Origin: Lentinus brumalis
Lineage: Eukaryota > Basidiomycota > Agaricomycetes > Polyporales > Polyporaceae
Direction of reading: 5' to 3'
Length of the DNA: 64,000 nucleotides
Assembly: GCA_001792895.1 (NCBI GenBank)
Contig: MARA01000008.1
Span: forward strand, 434,001 to 498,000
The position numbers and the translations under genes were made by a program. The notes under the pieces were generated by a model, which was not told the origin of the DNA, did no database searches, and saw nothing but the letters and a program-made list of their open reading frames with translations. Positions 1 through 11,085 of the stretch are shown piece by piece (position 1 is the first letter of the stretch; the number at the start of each line of letters is the position of its first letter).

Positions 1-168
1 GTGCTGTGCTACGCCGATACGACGTTGGAGGTCGATCACCCGGGGCTGCTGGATGGGAAGTGGGAGCATGCGGCAAATGGAGTGGGGTCGGTCCATCGTT
101 GCAAGGACTGGACGGTGCTGAGGGAGTACATGGACGAGCATCCAGCTGGGCCGATAGAACAGCGCTGA
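1..168 (+). CDS. UstYa-like (DUF3328) protein, C-terminal part only
   Basis: Frame 1 is open from the window edge to a TGA at 166-168. The 55 visible residues include CYADTTLE, then NGVGSVHRCKDW and a short acidic tail. This layout (a C-(Y/R)-x-D-T-x-L-E stretch followed about 20-25 residues later by H-x-C-x-D-W) matches the end of fungal DUF3328/UstYa-type proteins, which are oxidases or cyclases of secondary metabolism (ustiloxin-type peptides and others). The two diagnostic HxxHC motifs would lie upstream, outside the window, so they cannot be checked. The family call is by pattern recognition. No neighbouring peptide-precursor or methyltransferase gene is visible in this window. Confidence 0.6.
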   Translation: MLCYADTTLEVDHPGLLDGKWEHAANGVGSVHRCKDWTVLREYMDEHPAGPIEQR

Positions 169-392
169 TGTCCATAGACGCACCCACCACGGGGCAACTT
201 TTACATTGTATCCTCTCAGAGTCTGAGAACTGAGACGATAACGAATCCGCACTGCGGTACAACGAAGATACAGGAAGCACAAGCAATAGTGAAGTGTTCA
301 AAATACTACGCACCGCCCTCAGTTGCGGTCACTGTGCAACACCACCTAATCGCGCTCCGAGGATCGCCACCAAATGTCGAACTCGCGCGGTC

Positions 393-1626
393 TCACACCG
401 CATGACCGCGCCCTGTGCGTCCCGGACCGTCGAACACCTTCATCTCCGCACTGTCTCCATCGCCCGACGAGTGGAGCGTCTCCTCCGTGCCGTGCGAGCG
501 AATACCAGGGAGGCCGCTCGGCCTTGGGCCACCAAGTGAGCTGGATTGCCACCCGGAGCCGCTCCGAGCAGTAGGAGTCTGCTGAATTGTGTGCTCGCTC
601 GTGATCCCGAGCGCGACCCGGATGATGATGAGAGTAGGAGCGATGCCCTTCATGAAGTTGAGGTAAGTCGACTGCCAGACTGGAGGAGACAATCGAACAC
701 TTACGTATATCTGCACAGCGACGACTGCAAGAATTGCCTGAGCAGGGTGTCCCAGGGAGAAGAGAACGACGAATATGAGCTGCGTGACGAGATAGAGCAC
801 CCCGCTCTCGACGATGATAGCGACCGCTGTCCGACCAGTGTTGCGTGTACTTCTGTAGAGCCCCGCGACGGGTCCTGCTCCGGTGCGACCCATGATTGAC
901 CAGAGCTTCGCTACAATTAGGATCGTGGCCATGAAGTTGGTCGCGAGCGGTAACGAGTATCCCGCAAGACCCAGAGGGACCAGCGCAACTGGGACAACTG
1001 GGTCCGTATGGTCGAGCGTCATGACGATGTGGGCGACTCCCATGACGCAGGCTTGAAGGAGTAGATACGCAAGTCAGGGATGAAGCTGGTCGAGGAGAGA
1101 CTAACATGGGATGCTCACCAAAGCCCGCAAGTGCCGTCAGCGCGGGGAGGATAATAACGCAGTATCTACGCTCCCATACAATCCAGCAGCGATATAGGAG
1201 GATGAAGTCGCCGAGGAGATCGCAAAGCGATATGAGAATGTCCGCTCCAAGTAATGGCTTGGTCTCGTTCGCGAAACCATTTACACCAGTCGATACCTGC
1301 CATCGTCTGTGTCATGACTTGGGCGAGACGCATTCTGAATAATGAGAACTCACCAGAGTGGTATAGTAGTGATTAAATTCGAGGACGAAATGCGCCGTGC
1401 AGCACATATAGAGCAGACAGATAGCGGCAAGAGTATTCACGTTGACGCCATTGGTCGGAAGGCGCCGTATGAGGAGGAAGACAGCCGCTAGGAATAGGAC
1501 AGAGTAGACCCCTTTAGAGCCTCGATGTCAGCTGCAACGGAGAAACGCGTATCCAGAGCACATACCCCAACAGACTGCCTCACAGGCAAACCCAACGAGA
1601 GCGGCAAGGTCGTTAGTGAGGGCCAT
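393..1626 (-). CDS. Seven-transmembrane protein of an unnamed Agaricomycete family
   Basis: Exons join into one protein with seven hydrophobic segments. The order is: MALTNDLAALVGFACEAVCW then VYSVLFLAAVFLLI; NTLAAICLLYMLCTAHFVLEF; ADILISLCDLLGDFILLYRC; the stretch after WERRYC; PVALVPLGLAGYSLPLATNF; AVAIIVESGVLYLVTQLIF; and GIAPTLIIIRVALG. A hydrophilic Ser/Thr-rich tail follows. Introns lie near 1505-1560, 1315-1365, 1045-1107 and 648-704. The last is 57 bases and stays in frame if left unspliced. The start at 1626 is chosen because translation runs straight into the first helix. Such receptor-like seven-helix proteins are common in Agaricomycetes and have no known ligand. Two relatives lie at 45367-46949 and (decayed) 42990-44440. 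Confidence 0.75.
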
Positions 1627-2992
1627 CCAACTTGGCCGTAGAGGGCAACTTCTCAGGGAGGTCAAAGCGACGTGGCGTTGCTCTTGAGCGTCGTGCTCTC
1701 GTGAGCCGTATATCAGACGCCACCGTCCTGTTGCGCAGCCTGAGTTCAGGAGCATGCGTTCTTCAACTCTAGATGAAATATTGGGACGTAAACTGGTGAT
1801 AGAGAGCGCGAATACGGACATAGTGCGACAACTCTACATGACTGAAGTCTGAGCAAAAGGTAATCAGCAACGGCACTATCATCGGGCACAGGTTACGTGT
1901 GAGCGGTATGCAAGCTGCATGGGTAGGAAAGATGCGACATACGTGGGCTGCAGAAAGATCCTGAGCGTCAGCCCTCCCATATCGCCGCTCACTACCCACT
2001 TATGGAATCGTCCGTCTGTTAAGACTGTGGTCAAGCCTATCCGAGGTCGCCGAGAGTTACTCATGGCGGTGGGGACTGGGTGGTACGCCGCCGCAGCAGA
2101 ACGAAAGCTGAGCGCATGGCTGTGACAATTCATGTTGCTCTTCTCAGCTATTAGCCACGCTCCTTCCAGTAAGACAAGCGAGGCCTCACCTCTTTGGCCA
2201 TCTCACGCATAACCGAACGCTCACCCATAATCGAACGCGGTAGCGACTCGAAGCCGATAGCGCTGACGCCCTCGAAGTCATCTCCATACGTACGCTGTCT
2301 CCAGCATTGTGCAAATCTGACCTCACGCCATCCGCAGCTAGGGCCATGCCACACCAAGGGTACAGGCTGCTTGCAGCGACAGAGCATGGGGAGGCTGATG
2401 AGTTGAATTTGATGCCGGGTGGGTGGCTCAACGATACATACGGAAGCAGGATTGTGGATCACTCACCATGCACCAAATCAGAAGCTAACCCCGCGGGGTC
2501 GAACATCCTCCAAATCGCAACAACAGCCTTGTTGATCGCCAACATCGCTATCCTGGCCTTCGCGGTGTCACGCTTCGAAACGATACGCTCGCAGCTTGCG
2601 GACCTCCTGGACGTCGTGGATACACGCGCTCTCCCTCTACCGGACACCCTTCAGGGGGTTCCGAATGGGACACGACGAGCGCGCTTGCTGTAAGCATAGA
2701 AGCTTGGTCGATGTTACGAGAGAGAGGTTCGAGAGCTTGAGCAGGGCCTACCAAATTGATTTGTTCCCGGGCCGTTTTCAACTCTTGAGTCTCATGCTTA
2801 GTATCTCTGTTCGAGTGGTCAGGGGAGCCCATGTTCTAGCGTTCTGTTCACCAGAGTCCAAGAAGTAGAGCATTGCGATGGTTTCAACGGTCTAGCCTAT
2901 ATCCACCGAGGCCGACGTGGACAGAGTCCAAGTGACGCGACGGCGACGCGTGGCCTCACAAACAAACACCCGATTAGGGAACTCAGACGCTC
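1627..2992. other. Intergenic stretch, no supported gene
   Basis: No reading frame here has convincing family features. One plus-strand frame near 2500-2693 contains a single hydrophobic helix (TALLIANIAILAFAV) followed by a charged stretch. It could be a fragment of a membrane protein, but no start, partner exon or homologous gene in the window supports it. Confidence 0.4.
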
Positions 2993-3085
2993 ACGGAAAG
3001 GCTCTCTCTGACGCTTCCCGCGGACGACACCGAGATTTTGGACGGTCAGCTCCCAAGCATTGCTGAAGTTAAGATGCTATGGTAG
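2993..3085 (+). pseudogene. Relic of the C-terminus of a CK1-like kinase
   Basis: The frame reads TERLSLTLPADDTEILDGQL, then PSIAEVKMLW and a stop. It matches the end of the kinase at 4145-5535 (RRLSLTLSPDVAEFLDGQIP, then DIADIKAF), with the spacing kept. There is an in-frame TAG about 16 bases upstream at 2975-2977, and no catalytic kinase domain is found before it. It is therefore a remnant of a duplicated kinase gene in the same orientation as the surviving copy about 2.4 kb downstream. Confidence 0.7.
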
Positions 3086-4144
3086 CCTTCCGAGACATGA
3101 CGAGGATAGTCGAAGCCGAGCAGGAATTGATGGTATGTGATCTGTTCGCAGAGGCAGGGCGCAGGAGCGGGAAGGCGTTGACGTGCAGACAGGAACCATT
3201 ACCAGATAGAAGTTCGTTGCTCTCCTCGACCTCCCAATCCACATCGAGGTGTGATATCACTTAACCACATATGCGCGCTGTAGCACCCTGCAGTAAGTGA
3301 CACTCATCACCTTATGCATGGGATGCATTCCAGGGCCATCGTGCGACAAGTGCGAGCACCATGGCTGCAGCTCCACATCAAGTCTGCCTTTTCCTCGTCT
3401 TCGGGCCCGCCGTTGCACCCCTCGCACTCGGAGCAGCGCTCACCGACGTCCTCGTCGATTTCCTTCAGGCGGCCTGAGGGACAGGGGACGACCCGACAAA
3501 CGACACTGCGGACAGTCGGGACAACCACCTCGTCACTCGCGGCGCTTCCACCTACTACTAGCTGACGTTCCACACGAGCGACTTGCGCGGGTTGCGAGCG
3601 GACGTCGGTAGCGGCGCGAGGTCGTCCTCTTCCTCCTCAACCGTCTGGTGGTGGTGGTCATCGTAAACATCGTAGAGGGATGCTCCGCCCGAGGTCCCTG
3701 TCCTTGACGATCGTCCACCGCGCGGGTCCTTCTGAGTACCGGCTCAGGTTCAGGTTCTGGCTCGGCCTCTATTGATGGACACATAGCATGCCGACAATTG
3801 TCCAAACAGCGCAGAAGAAGGCTGGAGAGTGTGGAAACGCGTCCGAATGAAGTTGAGCCTCAGGCTGCACTGCGGCTCGGACGTAAGTAAGTACAGCGCG
3901 TGAGTCAGAAGGTTAAAATAACGAGGCGAGTACTAGAGCCATGGTGATGACTGGAAGCCGAAGACGAGGAACTCCAGGAAGTGCTTGTCTCCCCTAGGCA
4001 GCCCACGATACGACAAGTAAGGAAGTGCAGGCGGGTACTTATCGGAAGGAGCGCTATTGGCGACCCAATATGGCAACTAGGCGCCTAAAAATCGTAAGTA
4101 ACTTTTAAGTTTTACGCCGTACATGTCCTCTTACTACACTAACC
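3086..4144. other. Intergenic, upstream of the kinase
   Basis: No gene is supported. A minus-strand frame near 3745-3780 contains a Glu-Pro dipeptide repeat, which is low complexity. The segment from about 3890 to 4140 is AT-richer and probably holds the promoter of the kinase gene at 4145, but I see no clear TATA box. Confidence 0.4.
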
Positions 4145-5535
4145 ATGTTGAAGAAGCTTGTATATTCTCGGCGGGCTATTCTGGGTGAAGGTTCACATGT
4201 GCGTGGTTTCAATTAGTATGCCAGTGGAATTTCGGCTACGCAGTTGAGGCGCGTCTCACAGGGGACGGTTTATACCGCTGAAGAGCAAGATACAGGTCGA
4301 GTGGTGGCACTCAAGGTCTCAAGGGTTTCGTTTAACGTGGTCCGGTCTCCACTGCGGCACGAGGCAAGAGTGTTGCAACTCTTGCAAGGTCACCGTGCTA
4401 TCCCAGCACTTCTCGGTCACACTCGCCGCCCGCACTTCGAGTATATGGCTATTGAGCTCCTGGGTCCGAGTCTGCGACAGACGGTCAAGCGGGGTCGAGC
4501 TTTGCCCCTTGAGACCGTCGCCAGGGTTGGAGAACAAATGGTCAGTTCTCCACGGACCTCCTATCCAGAGTTTTCTGCTCAGTCAGCCAATTTGCCGTCA
4601 AAGCTTTCCGCACTGGAGCACCTCGCTTCGCACCACATTGTGCATCGAGACCTCAAACCGGACAACATCCTCTTGTGCCCCGTGGAACCTGCACGCGTTG
4701 TGCTCGTAGACTTCAGCATCGCCCATCATCTGCCAGCGGTACTTGCGAAAGCGGCGTCTGGATCGGACACGACGTCTCCGCTCGTCTTCCCAACCGGCAC
4801 GACACAGTTTTGTAGCATCTCCGCTCATATCGGCACTGGTACGTGGCTCATATGCCCTGGGGCGTGCGGTAGCAGCTTCTCATCCGAATCCCAGCTCCCG
4901 TCCCTCAAGACGACCTCGAGTCGTTGGCCTATGTTCTCCTGTTTCTGTACATGAGCGACCTTCCTTGGCACGTCGAGAATCCCTGGCACGTTGAACCAGA
5001 AGTCTACATGCAATCCGTCTCAAACGCTTACACCACAAAGCAAGCACTTGTCAATTATGCTCTACCTATCACGATACCACTCGAGATCGCCCACATACTC
5101 GACAGCGCCGCTCAACGCGAGCTCAACGGGCTGTACCTGTCTACGGTAGCGCGGTTGCGATCGCAGTGCCGTGACCTGGCGTACTCCCTCGGAGAACGCG
5201 ACATCGACCGTGACCCTCTGAACTGGAGCCCGGTCCTGCCTCCCGCATCTTTGCCACCGCCTAGGGTGCTGTCAGATTCCGGGTACGCCTCAGGCTTCAA
5301 TGTGTTTGGGCAGTCAAATCATCCCCCGGACGCGCTCGGCTGCACGTACAATGACCGGGAGCCCGTCAACGAGTACTTCACAGACAGCTACTACGAGACT
5401 CTCTACGAAACCTGGAACATTGCGTACGGCCGTCGGCTCAGTCTCACTCTTTCTCCGGACGTTGCCGAGTTTCTGGACGGCCAGATCCCTGACATTGCTG
5501 ACATCAAGGCTTTCTTGCCGCCTTTGAAGACCTGA
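4145..5535 (+). CDS. Casein-kinase-1-like protein kinase, fungal expansion
   Basis: Four exons (4145-4198, 4262-4540, 4604-4838, 4895-5535) give 402 residues. The glycine loop LGEGSHGTVYTAE is completed across the first intron. It is followed by the lysine motif VALKVSR, the CK1-type signature ELLGPSLRQT, and the catalytic loop HIVHRDLKPDNILL near residue 125. The metal-binding DFG motif reads DFS (VDFSIAHH), so a key glycine is replaced, although the Asp is kept. The second half contains DDLESLAYVLLFL and ends with LSLTLSPDVAEFLDGQIPDI, a tail also seen in the relic at 2993-3085. Substrate is unknown. A decayed MFS exon starts about 60 bases downstream. I am confident of the kinase fold, less so of activity. 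Confidence 0.85.
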
Positions 5536-5596
5536 TGACGGCGAGGAATGAAGCCAGGAACGCATCGGTCGAGGTCCGGTTGGTCGGCGGAAGCAG

Positions 5597-5746
5597 TTGG
5601 AGGAATCGTCATCAACCACGCCGGCATAATCCTGCCACCAGCGTTGTCGGCTGCATTATCAGCTTCAGAGCCGCTCGCGCGGCCGCGTTCCCGTTCATTG
5701 CTGGGACATAAGCCATCGGGAAGGGTACCGGCAGTCTGCAGCCTCT
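5597..5746 (+). pseudogene. Decayed exon of a Bsc6-like MFS transporter
   Basis: One frame gives GGIVINHAGIILPPAL. After a frameshift, another gives VVGCIISFRAA, then AAAFPFIAGT, a stop codon, and AIGKGTGSLQPL. These match in order the penultimate exon of the intact transporters in this window (IYPIVMNHAG, WISSFGGAGAAAFPFITGAI, GTGIGSLQPL in the gene at 8179-10069). Even the splice donor after the last Pro-Leu is preserved as CT|GTGAGT at 5746/5747. The rest of the gene is not found. It is a relic of a further copy inserted just after the kinase gene. Confidence 0.75.
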
Positions 5747-7584
5747 GTGAGTAACACTTACTCCGATACTTCATGTTTGATGCTTCGTCAAGTTACCTAT
5801 CGCTGATCGGCTGGTCGATGTCCAGGTTGACCGCGATGATTAGGCCTCTTACTTGTGCTCTGGATGACGCGCACCCGGGTGAGGTCAAGCGGACAGTGGG
5901 GTGATGATGGTCACAACAATGAATTAAAACTGGGTCTTACAAGGTCATAACGATGACTTAACGACTACTGCGCGTATACCTAATTACGATCAAACGCAAT
6001 GTTCTTCTCGTAGTCCCAGTTGCTACTACATCGTACTGATGCTAGACTGTGCTTCCCATCGACGCGTGCTTCTTCGTTCCGCATTACAGCGACTATCTTC
6101 CAGCTGAGTGGCGAGCCTGATGACCTGGCACCGCGCGGGTCAGCATCGTTTTGGGGTGGATATGTACTATACTGCGTGTTTCCATGCTCGACGGACCGCC
6201 TGCAACGTAGAAGTTGAAGGAGCGTTGTCGCGGTGAGGAGTCTGGGCTACATAGCATTGAAAACGTGGTTGCCTTCCCTCCTCTGGACGCAGGGGCAGCG
6301 CAATGATTTCAGTAGTACGCAACTGAATCGGTGGGGCAAGATTCAGTACACAGACTCGGCACAGATGACAGCGAGAGAAGGATAATAACGTGCGTCGACT
6401 GGTAGCCCCTCATACCGGTTGACGTTCCAGACGAGATACCGAGCAGTGCACGTTAGACGTGCCTGCTACACGCCGCCCTCCACTTAGAGGACGACCACTG
6501 CAGGGAATTCCCGGCAGTGCACTACACATTCAGATTCCTCTGAATGTGTGCAGGCTTTGCTCCTTACGGAGCAAAGCGATCGTCATACTTGCCCGCTGCA
6601 TGTCGTCAATGCGGCACTCCGCGGTACAAGAAGCGACCGATGTTGGTACTCTCGAAATTGTTGGCGTCGCTAAGCTATCCCAGCGACCTCAGAGTGGACG
6701 ATGGACACTCCAAGATCCGGCGATAGGGCTTCCAGTCGCAAACCCAAATACTATTAGACCACTCACGAGCATGCTCCTTCCGTAGCTGTGTGTGCTGAGG
6801 GTGCACCTTCGTTCGAAATTCATTTAGCGATAGTCCGTACCTCGACGGCGACCAAGGTAGGGGAAGAAGACTGGGGAGGCTAGGACGATTTGAAGATCCA
6901 AGCTCGTCGCATTTACTTATGTGGTCAACGTGGGAAGCCGCTGCGGTAGTGGCCAACCCACGCTTGGGGTACGCTCGCACGCATGTACGAAGGCAGGTCA
7001 TGCGCACGTACATGTGCGAACTCGCGAACCTGGAAAAGATGCATTACGGCAGCAGTAATACTGGCAGTATGCGGGGCGAAGCGAGGGCATCTGGCTTTCT
7101 TCGCTTTTGTCGTAGGCTGGGTGGCGCGAGGCTTGGGGCGACACCCCCATGAGTTTGGTGCTCCGAACCTGGGACGTCATGCGGACTCACCACGACCCGT
7201 CGGGCATCGGCGCATCTGCATGCGTTCCACTTGCCTACCCGTGGATGAAAGACTGGTCATCACATGTGACGAGACGCGAGCGTAACTTGTCAGCTCAAAG
7301 TCGAACTCGAGCAGTAAAAGTGCAAATGCTCGCTGAGGTCGCGTTCTGCAGCAAAATTTGCGTGAGTGATGCTCGTATGCGACCCGTGCCAGGAGTCTTA
7401 CTTACAGTCGATGAAAGCTGCGACATGTCCAAATGCCTTGCAATCATAACCCCGCACGATCGGAGGCGCCACGCTGAAGGTCGGCATGTTCCTCCTTGAA
7501 GGTCTCTTCGTCCCCGACCGGGGAAGAGCCTCGGTCCTGGGCTGTGGTGAGTACTAGTGCAATGGACGACAGGAGGAGAGGGAC
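5747..7584. other. Gene-poor stretch with two tandem hairpins
   Basis: No supported gene. The only strong local structure is a pair of perfect inverted repeats at 6524-6577, listed separately. On the minus strand, downstream of the orphan promoter copy (7585-7849), a short frame starting near 7488 (MPTFSVAPPIVRGYDCKAFG, joined across a possible intron at about 7352-7411) could be read. It resembles nothing I recognise. Confidence 0.4.
6524..6577. repeat. Two adjacent perfect hairpins
   Basis: ACACATTCAG (6524-6533) is followed after a 6-base loop by its exact reverse complement (6540-6549). Four bases later GCTTTGCTCC (6554-6563) is followed after the 4-base loop TTAC by its exact reverse complement (6568-6577). 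Two 10-bp perfect stems side by side are unlikely by chance. Function is unknown. Confidence 0.7.
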
Positions 7585-7849
7585 TCGCCTGATCTTCAGT
7601 TATATAGGACAGTTTGGGGTGCGGAGGCCCGCAAGAAAACTGACATACAGATGATGTCGTATTGACAAATGTCTCGAGGCGTGTCTTCCCGTGCACGGAC
7701 GCGAGAGCTATCGTGTGTACGATTATCGAGCGCGCTGAGACGCAGGACGGGGATACCATGGTCCATGAGATCTAGACCGAGTAACCGGTTTGATGATAGA
7801 GCTGCGCTGAAAGGCACTTGAGAGCCGCGGACCTCTGGACCCTCGGGCC
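7585..7849 (-). repeat. Inverted, orphan copy of an MFS promoter region
   Basis: Read on the minus strand, this block matches 11086-11335, the region just upstream of the MFS gene at 11410. Shared blocks occur in the same order: GGCCCGAGGGTCC, CTCTATCAT, ACTCGGTCTAG, CTCATGG, AAGACACGCCT, TGTATGTCAGTT and CTGTCCTATATAAC. The TATA box (7601-7607 on the plus strand) is retained, yet no transporter exon follows on the minus strand. Overall identity is partial, so the duplication is not recent. Confidence 0.75.
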
Positions 7850-8178
7850 GTCTAGTAGATTAGACAGAGTTCGGTCTCTGTGTGCTGAGAAATATCATTT
7901 ATGTCCATCGTCAAGGTAGGAGATTCGAGAGCAAACACGCGAGCTGTGAGCGTACCAGTGCGACTACTGATAGGACACGGCCTTGCCATCACCAAGCAGA
8001 GCGAAGAAATAGCTGTTCGAATTCAAATCGTCAAGCCGTCAATAATATGAATCCCAGAGAGATCTGATGCAAGTACAACCGACCAACAGTTCAGCCATAC
8101 GATGGGGTCAATGACAGTGATTGGAGGACCGTACCTATGCACCCCAGAGGAGGAAATTATACTTGTCTACCACCAGCA
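7850..8178. other. 3' flank of an MFS gene
   Basis: About 330 bases between the orphan promoter copy and the stop codon of the minus-strand MFS gene. I see no gene or clear structure. It probably carries the 3' end of the transporter transcript. Confidence 0.4.
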
Positions 8179-10069
8179 CTACGTCATCTGCGCGCGATTG
8201 CGCGGCACGAACGCCCAAATGACCAACATGAGTCCCATCATAGAGATCAGCCTGCATACGCCAAACATCGTCAGCGAACCACGCCCGAAATACACCACGC
8301 CACATCTCGCAGGACTCACAGCGGCTGCAAGCTCCCAATTCCCGTTCCAGACGCGATGGCCCCGGTGATGAAGGGGAACGCCGCTGCTCCAGCGCCGCCG
8401 AAGCTCGAGATCCAGCCGATGCTGCCAGAGATCAGCTCTTCCTGGATGATCGTGCCGGCGTGGTTCATGACGATCGGGTAGATGGGACCCAGGAAGAAGC
8501 CGACGAAGGCCACGCAGATCGCGGAGGGGAGGAGCGAGTCGACGAGCCAGACGACGAGCTCGAGGCTGCGGAAGCAGAAAATGGGTGAGCCGACGAATCA
8601 AGGCGACGAGAAGGGGACAGGTACGTACCCGAGAACCAGTACCACGTAGATGAATATCACGCGCCATTCGCCGATCTGTCCGAACATGATTTGTCGTCTC
8701 GCTGCGAATCTCGGTGGTGCGTACCTTCTTGTTGAACCACAACAGGGCGACCCGTCCGAGCGTCAGCCCTCCCCAGAAGCCGGACGAGATGTATCCCGAG
8801 TTGGCACCTCCGTGGCGCTCGTTGATAACATACGTGACAATCCATCCTGAAGAGGAGTCAGCACTCACTTCTCAGTGACGCCATGCGAGTACGTACCGCC
8901 AATGGTGACCTCGACACCGACATATGTGAAGATGAAGAAGGCCATAAGGTGGACCGCGCGTAAGCCGAACACCTGCTTGTACTTGTTCACGCCCGCTTCC
9001 GATTCCTTGGTCTTCTGGGGCGGCGGCTGTCCGATCTCGGCGAGAATATCTGTAGAGCATTTCAGTGGACTATGCTCCAAGTTGAAGCTCGCCGTAGTCG
9101 CAAATCGCACCATCCTGTCGTCGGAACCGGAATGTCACCATCTGGCTGATCGCATTGAGCGTGACCAAGCCGATGTGCACAAGATAGACGAACGACCAGC
9201 GCGGGAGGCGGGCGAATTGAGTCGAGACGAGCGGCGCGCACATCGCGCCGACGCCGTAGATGGCGTGCATGATGCCCATCTTGGTGGATGTGTTCTCGGA
9301 CAAGCTTGCGAGAAACGCATTCGAGCCGGCGTCCTGGGACCGAGTCAGCGTGATGGACTGGTGGCAAGTCGGACGATACTCACAAGGAAAGATTCTCCGT
9401 AGCCGGCGAAGATGTGGGCGATCACGAACACCGGGAAGGGGGCCCCGGACGCTTGCAAGGAGTTCCCGATCGCGAGAATGAATGAGGCTGTCTATTTTCA
9501 GATGTACGCTCATGCGTTGTTGAGGCGAAAACTTACCCACTACTACCGACTAGTTGAGGATACTTGAGCTCGGAGAAGCAGCGAGATAGTGACAAGATGA
9601 CTGACTGAACCGTAGCCGAAGCGGTCTGTCACGTAGAGATAGGTCGACGCGCCGAGGAAGAAGCCCTTGGGTATGTGCATCCTCAGCCGTCCCTTCTGCT
9701 TGTCACGATGAGGCGTGCACTCACAACAAAGTTGGTAACGAAGATCAGCGATACGACAGCATATCCCACCTGTGGCATTGATCAGTGTCAGACATCGCAC
9801 AAAAGCTCCCGAAAGGCACGGACATGGTACACCTCTTGGAGGCGAGGTAGGAGAGGACCTAGTGTGCCATCGTTCCAGCCGGCAACGTAGATGGCCAAGC
9901 AGAGTGCGGCGAACTGGATCCATCCTCTTCGACGCATTGTGGGTGTCGCGATCGGCACCTGCTTGTCCTCCAGGTGCTGAGGCTCATCTGTAACCGCTTC
10001 TTTTGCTTCATCCAAAGACGCTATTGCCGGAGACAATTGACGGTCGTCGGTCATTGGATCCTCGAACAT
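8179..10069 (-). CDS. MFS transporter, Bsc6-like
   Basis: Multi-exon membrane transporter of about 480 residues. Exons read, in order: an N-terminal hydrophilic tail; WIQFAALCLAIYVAGWNDGT then LGPLLPRLQEVYH; VGYAVVSLIFVTNFV; GFFLGASTYLYVTDRFGYG; VFVIAHIFAGYGESFL; DAGSNAFLASLSENTSTKMG then IMHAIYGVGAMCAPLVSTQF; RAVHLMAFFIFTYVGVEVTI; WIVTYVINERHGGANSGYIS then SGFWGGLTLGRVALLW; GFFLGPIYPIVMNHAG; AAAFPFITGAIASGTGIGSL; and a last helix ending PRNRAQMT. This layout fits the MFS group related to yeast Bsc6, with unknown substrate. Its paralogs lie at 11410-13399 and 37583-39669. It is transcribed away from the paralog at 11410, with a shared 1.3-kb intergenic region. No disabling change was seen. 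Confidence 0.9.
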
Positions 10070-11085
10070 TGGTGCAGTCGCTGTGGGGCCAGCAATCAGG
10101 ACGAGGGTGCAGGTCTATATGCACATGGTACTGGCAGGGTGAGTCAGCAAGAGAACACCGGAAGCATCAGGAGAGCCCGCACATGACACCGAGCATGGCG
10201 GCGAGCGTGACTGTGGCGGAAGCACAACCGACGTTGGCGACGACTGGACGACCTCTGTTCTGGGTCTCTGCGACTGAAGAAGAAAATGGAGATGTTATAC
10301 TAAGAACGAGCATCTCAACTTGAAACGCTTGAACGCCGCTGCCAAGCAAGGACAAATGTCTCCCTGTGGTCATGTACTGCCAGCTGGGGCCCGCAGATGA
10401 AGTTTTAGTAGTAGTACATGTTTCGAACATGGAGGGAGCGGGAAAACCTCGGGAGGACCGCGCCCGCAGCCGCTCAACTTTCAATCTCCGCGCGAACCCT
10501 AACCCTTGAGCTTGAAGGTCGACCGTCGACTGGCAAGTCCTTCGCGACTCCTGCTTCTCTTCGCGACAGGCCCGCTGCAGGAGCTCGAGCTCCGAGGACA
10601 GAGGGCTCCTGAAGCTTGAAGGCTCCTGGCCGATGGTGCTACGACTCACGAGCATACACGTTGCCGGCTCTGTCTTCCGTGACCTCGTGGAGTTACGCAC
10701 GCAATTGAGCTCAGCGGGTGGGTCGGCAATGACGGGAGAGGAAGCAACCTGTGATTGTAGTAGAGGGTGACCTTTCAATGTCTTCCTGGAGAAGTACAGA
10801 GTCTGATCAAGTAATGCGCTCGTTCAAGTCTTTCGTGATTCAGACAGCTTGCTCACAGTCAAATGTGCAACCCCTCACCTCTCTCCTAGTGCACCTCGTT
10901 CACGACGAGCTAGCCCAAAGAAACACTTCGAAAGCTGAATAAATCAACGCCGAAGTACCCACTGGCATCGACGACACGTGGCCGCCAACACAGATTGATT
11001 CCGGTTCCGGTTTCTCGTCTGTCTCTCCGTTACACCTTGACTCCCCGAAGGCCCGTGCTCAGCAGCGGCAAAGTATTCTGGCGGT
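10070..11085. other. Shared upstream region of two divergent MFS genes
   Basis: About 1 kb between the minus-strand MFS start (10069) and the homology block before the plus-strand MFS gene. Open frames on the minus strand here are Ser/Arg-rich without domain features, so I regard the stretch as non-coding regulatory DNA. Confidence 0.45.

Noticed and set aside
2307..2693. A 128-codon frame with one hydrophobic helix
   Set aside because: A single helix without homologs in the window, no clear start context, and an alternative frame of equal length on the other strand.
10167..10778. A 203-codon minus-strand frame between the two divergent MFS genes
   Set aside because: No family features, composition typical of chance frames in GC-rich DNA, and it occupies the expected promoter region.
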